Below, in pieces: positions 4,350-8,582 of a stretch of DNA of 8,582 bases. How positions within the stretch are numbered: the first letter of the stretch is position 1; each line of letters opens with the position of its first letter. The notes beneath the pieces were generated by a model, which saw nothing but the letters and a program-made list of their open reading frames with translations, searched no databases and was not told the DNA's origin. The stretch covers positions 1 through 8,582 of the forward strand of contig JAQCHG010000042.1 in the NCBI GenBank assembly GCA_027619675.1. Reading direction: 5' to 3'. This DNA is from Cyanobacteriota bacterium. GTDB taxonomy: Bacteria > Cyanobacteriota > Cyanobacteriia > Phormidesmidales > Phormidesmidaceae. Both the position numbers and the translations under genes were made by a program.

Positions 4350-7040
4350 CTAGCGGCGACGGCTGCTGCCGTGGGAACTGGAGGAGCGGCGAGAGGAGCC
4401 CTGGGAATTGGAGGAGCGACGGGAGGAGCCTCCGGAACTGGAGGAATTGGAGGACCTGCTGGAACTGGCAGAGCCAAAGCTGCTGCTGGAACTGCTGGCG
4501 CGATAGCTCGACCCACTGGAAGACCCACTGCCGTAGTTGCGGATGGCGCGACGGGCGTCACTTTCTGCCGCGTCGATCGCCTGACGGGCCTGGTTGGCAT
4601 CGGCATAGAGGGCGAAAAGGTCATCCCCTTGGGCCGCGCGGATTTCGCTGTCGGTGGCGATCGCATCCTGGGCTTTAGCCAGTTCTCGCCTGCCCGCCCC
4701 ACGAGCGCGGTGGTCATTCACCAGAGATCGCACCTCCGTCACCCGCTGCCGCAACTTCTCTCCGTAAACCACCACCACCAGCCGCAGGGCGTTGTCTCGG
4801 GCTTCGCAGGCCCGGAGATATTCTTGGCTGCGGGCCAACTCTCGGGCCGTCTCCACCGACCCTTGGCCCTTTTGCAGGCGGGCGTCAATGTCCCCCGTGG
4901 GCACCAGGCCCAACAGTTTGTTGCGGGTAAGATCGGTGACTTTTTGGATGTAGGCTTCGATTTCTGTCAGTTCCCCCTGCAATTGGTGGCGGGCCTTGAG
5001 AACCAGGGCGTGGCGGTCCAGCACCCGCTGGAGTTCGGCTTCCGCATTGTCCAAATGCTGTTGGTACTGCGCGGCCCCGGCTTTGACGGCGTCTAGGGCC
5101 TGCACCGCCAGATCATTTTGCTGGTGTAGGGTGACCCAGTCTTGGCGTTGCAGTCGGGCTAGCAGGGGTTGGGGGGGGGACACAACCCCCGCTAGATCCT
5201 GCCAATTGCTGGGGGGGAGTGCTTGCAGGGCGTCCCAAGCCTGGGCGGCTTGGGTGTCGGCGCGGGTGATCAGGTGTGCCGTGGTTTGGGCCAGGGTGGT
5301 GAGGGTGGTTTGGTTGGTTTGGTGCCGCTTTTGCCAAGTCCGCAGAATTTGCAGCGCCGCCTCTGTGGCCTGGGCTAGGGTCGTGGCCTGTTCGGGCACT
5401 TGGGGATATTGGGCCTGCTGTAACTGTCCCCGCAGGGTTGCGAGGGCGCGATCGCAGGTTTCCTCTTGGCTGGGCAAGGCGGGGGGACGGTACCCCTGGG
5501 CTTGCAGATCTTGAATGGCGGCGCGGGTGGTTTGCACCTGTTGCAGGGTGGTGTCTAAGCTAGCGATCGCCGCCAAACCCTGCTCTGCCACGGCGCAGTA
5601 ATCCAGCACGGTGAGATAGCGACGGTCTTGGTGTAGAGCGGTATCTGCCGCCGCCAGCGCCTGATCGATGCCATGGCAGAGGTCCGCTTCTGTGAAACCG
5701 AACTGGATCGCGGTGGGGGCTGACCAGCCCTGGCGGCGATCGTGCAGGGCCTGCAAGGTTTGTGGAGCCAGGGCCACCGCTTCCCGCAGGCGACCAATGG
5801 CGGCATCCACCCGCTCCACCCGGCCCAAAATGCCTTCTTCATCCACCGCTTGGTCGGCCTTCACCGCCATCAACTCCACCTTTAAGGGCTGCCCCTGGAT
5901 CTGTTGCTGAATGCTCTCTAGCTGGGTGGTGAGGCCAGGGCTGAAGTTGGATTTTCCTAAAATCAAGGCGGGATTCAGCAGGGTTTGCAGTTCCTCATCG
6001 GACATGGCGCGGATGCGATCGCGCCGCCCCACAAAGGACAGGTACAGCAACTCCCAGGCCGCCACCCGCTCCTTGAGGGGGCGTTCTTGGTGGGCGCGGT
6101 TTTCCTGCAAGTCCCGATGCACCTGAAAGGCTTGGTCTAGGGCGGTGCGGGCCTGGGCCAGATAGGTTTTCACCTCCTGGGCTAGGGCGGGGTAGCGCTC
6201 CCCATCCGCCTCCACAAATAGTTGATAGGAAACCGTATTCTCCGGTGCGCCCCCCGTCAGCAGTTGCTCACAGCCCATGAGCAAATTGGCCAAACGGGAT
6301 TGCAGAGTGGCCAGTTGGGCTTGGAGGCGCTGGCGACGGCGGCGGGCCAGCCCCAACCCCAGCACGGTGGAGCCCCCGACGGCCACCAGGCCCCCCCCGG
6401 CCATCACTCGCCCTAGGGCCTGACGACTACTGTGGACCTGGGGTGACAGGTCATTGCCCGCCCCTGGGTCTAGGGCGACAGCGTTATTCCCAGCGGGATT
6501 AGAGGCGGGGGGATTGGGGCTCCCCACCCCTGCTAAATCTGCTGTTTCCCCCAGCCCTATGGTCAAGGCCCAGGTGGCATCCTGGGCCGCCACCCGGTCC
6601 CGAATGCGGCGCTTAATCCCCTCCACAGCGGCTTCGTCCGTATCCAGGGGGCTGCCGTACAGGGTTTCGCCATAGGTCAGGGAAACGCTGTAGGGCAAGT
6701 CGGTGGCGGTGGTTACCTCTAGGGCGATCGCGGCTTTGGCAAAGCTGTCGGCCTGGGTCAAGTCCCGCAACCCCGCTTCCGCCTCTACCCCATCCAGCAG
6801 GGTGAACCAGGCTTCTTCACTGGCGGGGCGGACATCGGTGAGAAACACGAATACCTGATAGCCCGCCTCAGACCAGGATTGAGCCGCTGCACAAACCGCA
6901 TCGGTGTCCACATACTGACTGCTCTCAACCCGCAGGATGGCGTAGGGGCAGTCGGCCTGGGCGAGGGCGGGCAGGGGAACTGCCAGCCCTAAGGGTAAGG
7001 CGAGACCGAGAGACAGGTAGGCGAGGGCTTTGATCAGCAT
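4350..7040 (-). CDS. Large TPM-like membrane protein with coiled-coil region and Ser/Arg repeat tail
   Basis: An 896-residue protein of uncertain function. Residues 1-27 form a signal peptide, with ALA at 25-27 as the likely cleavage site. Residues about 31-165 have the strand/helix order of a TPM domain (YQVFVFLTDV, then KAAIALEV, then VSLTYGETLYGSPL), but divergent. A Pro/Asn/Gly linker (170-200) leads to one membrane helix (about 210-232), followed by RRRRQR at 233-238. By the positive-inside rule the TPM-like part lies in the periplasm or lumen and the rest in the cytoplasm. Residues 235-835 are Ala/Gln/Leu-rich and mostly helical, probably coiled coil. The last 60 residues are almost only Ser, Arg and Gly, with a 10-residue repeat. 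TPM proteins with one membrane helix and a low-complexity Gly/Ser tail are a known bacterial design (YgcG-like), some linked to photosystem II repair; this one adds about 600 helical residues. No Shine-Dalgarno is visible. Automatic tools may mislabel it a chromosome segregation ATPase, but I see no P-loop. Confidence 0.72.
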   Translation of the reverse strand: MLIKALAYLSLGLALPLGLAVPLPALAQADCPYAILRVESSQYVDTDAVCAAAQSWSEAGYQVFVFLTDVRPASEEAWFTLLDGVEAEAGLRDLTQADSFAKAAIALEVTTATDLPYSVSLTYGETLYGSPLDTDEAAVEGIKRRIRDRVAAQDATWALTIGLGETADLAGVGSPNPPASNPAGNNAVALDPGAGNDLSPQVHSSRQALGRVMAGGGLVAVGGSTVLGLGLARRRRQRLQAQLATLQSRLANLLMGCEQLLTGGAPENTVSYQLFVEADGERYPALAQEVKTYLAQARTALDQAFQVHRDLQENRAHQERPLKERVAAWELLYLSFVGRRDRIRAMSDEELQTLLNPALILGKSNFSPGLTTQLESIQQQIQGQPLKVELMAVKADQAVDEEGILGRVERVDAAIGRLREAVALAPQTLQALHDRRQGWSAPTAIQFGFTEADLCHGIDQALAAADTALHQDRRYLTVLDYCAVAEQGLAAIASLDTTLQQVQTTRAAIQDLQAQGYRPPALPSQEETCDRALATLRGQLQQAQYPQVPEQATTLAQATEAALQILRTWQKRHQTNQTTLTTLAQTTAHLITRADTQAAQAWDALQALPPSNWQDLAGVVSPPQPLLARLQRQDWVTLHQQNDLAVQALDAVKAGAAQYQQHLDNAEAELQRVLDRHALVLKARHQLQGELTEIEAYIQKVTDLTRNKLLGLVPTGDIDARLQKGQGSVETARELARSQEYLRACEARDNALRLVVVVYGEKLRQRVTEVRSLVNDHRARGAGRRELAKAQDAIATDSEIRAAQGDDLFALYADANQARQAIDAAESDARRAIRNYGSGSSSGSSYRASSSSSSFGSASSSRSSNSSSSGGSSRRSSNSQGSSRRSSSSHGSSRRR
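4353..4430 (-). repeat. 30-bp in-frame tandem repeat encoding the Ser/Arg tail
   Basis: The 3' end of the large gene encodes GSSRRSSNSQ (residues 871-880), GSSRRSSSSH (881-890) and a partial GSSRRR (891-896): two and a half copies of a 30-bp unit at 4401-4430, 4371-4400 and 4353-4370. The upstream bases 4431-4532 are more degenerate Ser/Gly-rich sequence. The repeat can expand or contract without changing the frame. Because of its composition it also leaves a long spurious open frame on the plus strand. Confidence 0.8.
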
Positions 7041-7068
7041 GGGTGTGAGGGTGTGAGGGTGGATGCCT

Positions 7069-7104
7069 GTCCTGAGCGCAGTCGTTCGCGGAGCGTCTCG
7101 GGAC
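7069..7104. repeat. Imperfect palindrome, REP-like GC-rich hairpin
   Basis: GTCCTGAG (7069-7076) pairs with CTCGGGAC (7097-7104) over eight positions with one wobble. The interior CGC...GCG segment can extend the fold. Short GC-rich palindromes containing GGAGCGTCTCGGGA-like sequence are typical of dispersed intergenic repeats in cyanobacterial genomes. Whether it is repeated elsewhere in this genome cannot be seen from the window. Confidence 0.5.
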
Positions 7105-7162
7105 GAGAAAGGGGGTATGAGCGTGAGTGGGTTGGCTGGTGGAGCTTAACGGAACAGCCTGG

Positions 7163-7218
7163 TTACTGAAATAGCCCTGTCCATGTAGAGGATTCCTGAA
7201 AAAGCTAGGGCTTAGTAA
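7163..7218. repeat. Interrupted inverted repeat
   Basis: TTACT (7163-7167) and AGCCCT (7173-7178) pair with AGGGCT (7207-7212) and AGTAA (7214-7218): eleven base pairs with an asymmetric bulge around a 28-base loop. No T-run follows on either strand. It may be a degenerate element end or simply a chance fold. Confidence 0.35.
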
Positions 7219-7294
7219 TGCGTCTCAATTTGCCGACAATCGTCTCACGGCCCATTAGCCCTTGATGAATCGTTGCTGTAAAAGCATCTCACCC

Positions 7295-7519
7295 CTAAGC
7301 GGCTTCGTTTTGCTCAATGGCCCGCTGAATTTCTTCGGGGTGGGCTTTGGCATAACGCCATGCCTGGGCTAGATGGGTGGCCGTTAGCTGGGGATAGGCT
7401 GCCAAGATCTTGGCATCTGAGGCTCCCAAGTGGCGATACTGAACTAAATCCCACACCGGAATCCGAGTCCCTACGAGGCAGGCATCTCCCCCAACAACAC
7501 CGGGGATTTTTTCGATCAT
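7295..7519 (-). CDS. DUF433 family protein, antitoxin-like
   Basis: A 74-residue DUF433 protein. The family core is clear: IPGVVGGDACLVGTRIPVWD at 5-24, then a helix-turn-helix-like segment with GASDAKILAAYPQLT at 32-46 and a final helix with AWRYAKAHPEEIQ. DUF433 proteins are small winged/HTH-type proteins that usually act as antitoxins or autoregulators, most often beside a DUF5615 PIN-like toxin. Here the partner normally expected downstream is missing. Instead the gene overlaps the DUF2283 gene by ATGA (7516-7519), which implies translational coupling. It is the last gene of the three-gene cassette and carries the likely DNA-binding function for autoregulation; that role is inferred. Confidence 0.88.
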   Translation of the reverse strand: MIEKIPGVVGGDACLVGTRIPVWDLVQYRHLGASDAKILAAYPQLTATHLAQAWRYAKAHPEEIQRAIEQNEAA

Positions 7520-7755
7520 GAGTTGGCGGTGGTGGAGCGACCCATGGCTTGCAGCACGGTAACCCCCACCAGGGTGTCATCTCGGTAGTGGTAGATAACG
7601 TTATCTTCTAGGATGCTGTCGTTAGCCTGTTGCGGTTTCTGGAAACTGATGTACAGCACATCTACTTCGTCGTCGTAGTCAATCCAGGTGCGCCTAGATG
7701 GCATTTTGAGTAGGTGCGGAACTGATTGCAGGATATCTAAGCCTAACGTTGCCAT
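7516..7755 (-). CDS. DUF2283 family protein, antitoxin-like
   Basis: A 79-residue DUF2283 protein, with WIDYDDEVDVLYISFQKPQQ at residues 25-44, NDSILEDN at 45-52 and the terminal LVGVTVLQA block. This matches the Y(D/E)xxxDxLYI signature. The ATG at 7755 overlaps the upstream nuclease gene by 13 bases and gives the 17-residue N-terminal helix usual in cyanobacterial relatives. The internal ATG at 7704 would remove that helix, so I prefer the longer start. DUF2283 genes often sit beside small toxin-like genes and are presumed antitoxin components, without a settled biochemical role. Both neighbours overlap it (13 bases upstream, 4 downstream), giving a tight translationally coupled operon. Confidence 0.87.
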   Translation of the reverse strand: MATLGLDILQSVPHLLKMPSRRTWIDYDDEVDVLYISFQKPQQANDSILEDNVIYHYRDDTLVGVTVLQAMGRSTTANS

Positions 7756-8075
7756 TTAATACCTCGCTTGAGAATTTTTTCGGGCTTTGATGTCATAAAT
7801 GCAGTGATCAGAAATCCCTCATCTAATAATTCCTTAAAGACCACCACGACTGACTTTTTTGAAATGGGTGTTTTGGGATATGCCTTCAAGGCAATGAGTT
7901 CGTCCTTGAGCCCTGTAGCAATATAATCTGGCTCCCCCAGGGTTTCGAGCACAAATTCAAGACAGCCTGCCATATAGTCATGGTTCTCAAGAACGTGTGC
8001 CCATTGGGTATAGGTGATCCGAATGGGAACCTGGGAGTAGGACTGGATAATGGCCAGAACCGTCTTGTTTTCCAT
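7743..8075 (-). CDS. Putative BECR-fold (RelE/Barnase/PBECR-like) nuclease toxin
   Basis: A 110-residue protein resembling the small RelE/Barnase-fold family found beside DUF2283 in cyanobacteria. The motif IRITYTQWAHVLENHDYM (residues 18-35) has histidines at 27 and 32 in the position of the (E/N)H dyad. The core then shows IALKAYPKT (61-69), SVVVVFKE (75-82) and the final strand FLITAFMTSKP (88-98), ending with KRGIKWQR. Candidate catalytic residues are H27 and H32, K73 or K74, T91 and S96. In this fold they would make a metal-independent ribonuclease acting on RNA in the cytoplasm. The family and residue roles are inferred from pattern, not tested. It is the first gene of the cassette, and its sequence is visibly AT-richer than the rest of the window, a hint of transfer. 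No clear Shine-Dalgarno. Confidence 0.68.
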   Translation of the reverse strand: MENKTVLAIIQSYSQVPIRITYTQWAHVLENHDYMAGCLEFVLETLGEPDYIATGLKDELIALKAYPKTPISKKSVVVVFKELLDEGFLITAFMTSKPEKILKRGIKWQR

Positions 8076-8200
8076 GCAGTGGAAATGGGAACTAGATAGG
8101 ACTTAGAATGACGAGAAACCCAGCTCAGGCATCTTAGTTTCCCTTAGCATAACTCGCCGGGTTGTTGGCCCCGTTGCCCTATCTCCTGCTGATACCCCCG

Positions 8201-8582
8201 ATGAACCCGCTTGATCGATTTTGGCCCCGTCGGGGTCGCCGCCCTGACCCCGCGCCGCCCCGCTTGGATGCGGCGGCGGCGGAGCGGTTGGTGATGACGG
8301 CGCTGGAGGGGATTGCGGCGGGATGGACGGCGGCGCAGCTCCAGGCCCATTTGGGGTCGTACCGCGATGACCGGGCCTTTGAGGGCTGGTTGCCTCACTT
8401 TGCCTATCGTCGCTGGTTCCCTGACCCGGCGGCCCACGGGGAGGTGGCCCAGGGGTTGGTGCGGTGGGGGGAGTTGGATGGTGGGGCACTGGGCAAGGCT
8501 GCTGGGGCGATCGGGCTGGCGTTGCAACACCGTGCCTCTGCGCCGCCCACTGCCCCGGCTCTGCCGCCTCTAGCTGCCCCAG
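8201..8582 (+). CDS. Hypothetical protein, N-terminal part (runs off the window)
   Basis: From the ATG at 8201 the plus strand stays open for 127 codons to the right edge. The protein starts MNPLDRFWPRRGRRP, then has Ala-rich helical segments (about residues 23-53). A Trp/Tyr/Phe-rich block follows, with FEGWLPHFAYRRWFPDP at about 60-76. Another helical block with GLVRWGELDGGALGKAAGAI lies at about 85-104, and a Pro/Ala-rich stretch begins near 110. GC at third codon positions is very high, as expected for a real gene in a GC-rich genome. I do not recognise the family. It is divergent from the nuclease cassette, with 125 bases between them and no visible Shine-Dalgarno. Minus-strand frames over the same bases encode Pro/Arg-rich low-complexity sequence and look like shadows. 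Confidence 0.6.
   Translation, partial: MNPLDRFWPRRGRRPDPAPPRLDAAAAERLVMTALEGIAAGWTAAQLQAHLGSYRDDRAFEGWLPHFAYRRWFPDPAAHGEVAQGLVRWGELDGGALGKAAGAIGLALQHRASAPPTAPALPPLAAP

Larger units (their letters stand above)
7041..7294. other. Intergenic region between the DUF433 gene and the TPM-like gene
   Basis: No protein gene is convincing in these 254 bases. They contain two 8-bp tandem units GTGTGAGG (7043-7058) directly before the TPM-like ATG, the hairpin at 7069-7104 and the inverted repeat at 7163-7218. There are also two copies of CGTCTCA spaced exactly 20 bases apart (7221 and 7241), with a related CATCTCA at 7285. A minus-strand stretch of 27 sense codons (about 7284-7204) ends in TAG but matches nothing I recognise. 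The region must hold the promoter of the TPM-like gene, but I cannot place it. Confidence 0.5.

Noticed and set aside
4335..5096. A 253-residue plus-strand open frame rich in Gly, Ala and Thr
   Set aside because: It is the complement of the Ser/Arg repeat and helical region of the TPM-like gene, with no family features; a shadow of a GC-rich gene.
8103..8530. Two minus-strand frames rich in Pro, Arg and Gly at the right edge
   Set aside because: Both are low-complexity complements of the plus-strand frame from 8201, which has more gene-like composition.
1..8582. CRISPR array, complete insertion sequence or integrase
   Set aside because: I saw no regularly spaced direct repeats of CRISPR length and no transposase- or recombinase-like protein in any frame.

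Overview
The window looks like cyanobacterial chromosome. The best marker is psb28, a photosystem II assembly factor found only in oxygenic phototrophs. It is supported by ten copies of the octamer GCGATCGC (HIP1) and by cyanobacterial-type versions of several small genes. Base composition is GC-rich except at about 7.5-8.1 kb. I would not name a genus; the composition suggests one of the GC-rich filamentous or Synechococcus-like lineages.

Almost everything is on the minus strand, so it is described here from high to low coordinates. At the far right, a plus-strand reading frame of unknown family (from 8201) runs off the window, divergent from the rest. A compact three-gene minus-strand cassette at 8075-7295 overlaps gene to gene. 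It encodes a likely BECR-fold (RelE/Barnase-like) nuclease, a DUF2283 protein and a DUF433 protein; I read it as a toxin-antitoxin-type module in a locally AT-richer island. A 254-base intergenic stretch with inverted and direct repeats follows. Next is an 896-residue membrane protein with a signal peptide, a divergent TPM-like domain, one membrane helix, a long helical/coiled-coil cytoplasmic region and a Ser/Arg repeat tail.

psb28 comes next with its own promoter and a strong intrinsic terminator. After it lies a 320-base stretch without a protein gene. It carries a previously unassigned candidate structured RNA of about 135 nt, closed by a 17-position terminal stem that ends in a T6 run. 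moaB (molybdenum cofactor) and an orphan ParA-type ATPase follow, probably as one unit. A perfect 12-bp inverted repeat overlaps the parA stop codon.

The left third holds a 4-TM holin-superfamily-IV-like membrane protein with its own hairpin terminator, then a two-gene membrane operon: a short NfeD followed by an SPFH/stomatin-like protein, driven by a TATAAT promoter. At the left edge is the start of a HAD-family mannosyl-3-phosphoglycerate phosphatase-like gene.

Most of the window is ordinary housekeeping and membrane-maintenance content. The parts most worth follow-up are the candidate RNA between psb28 and moaB, the three-gene nuclease/DUF2283/DUF433 cassette, and the large TPM-like coiled-coil protein.
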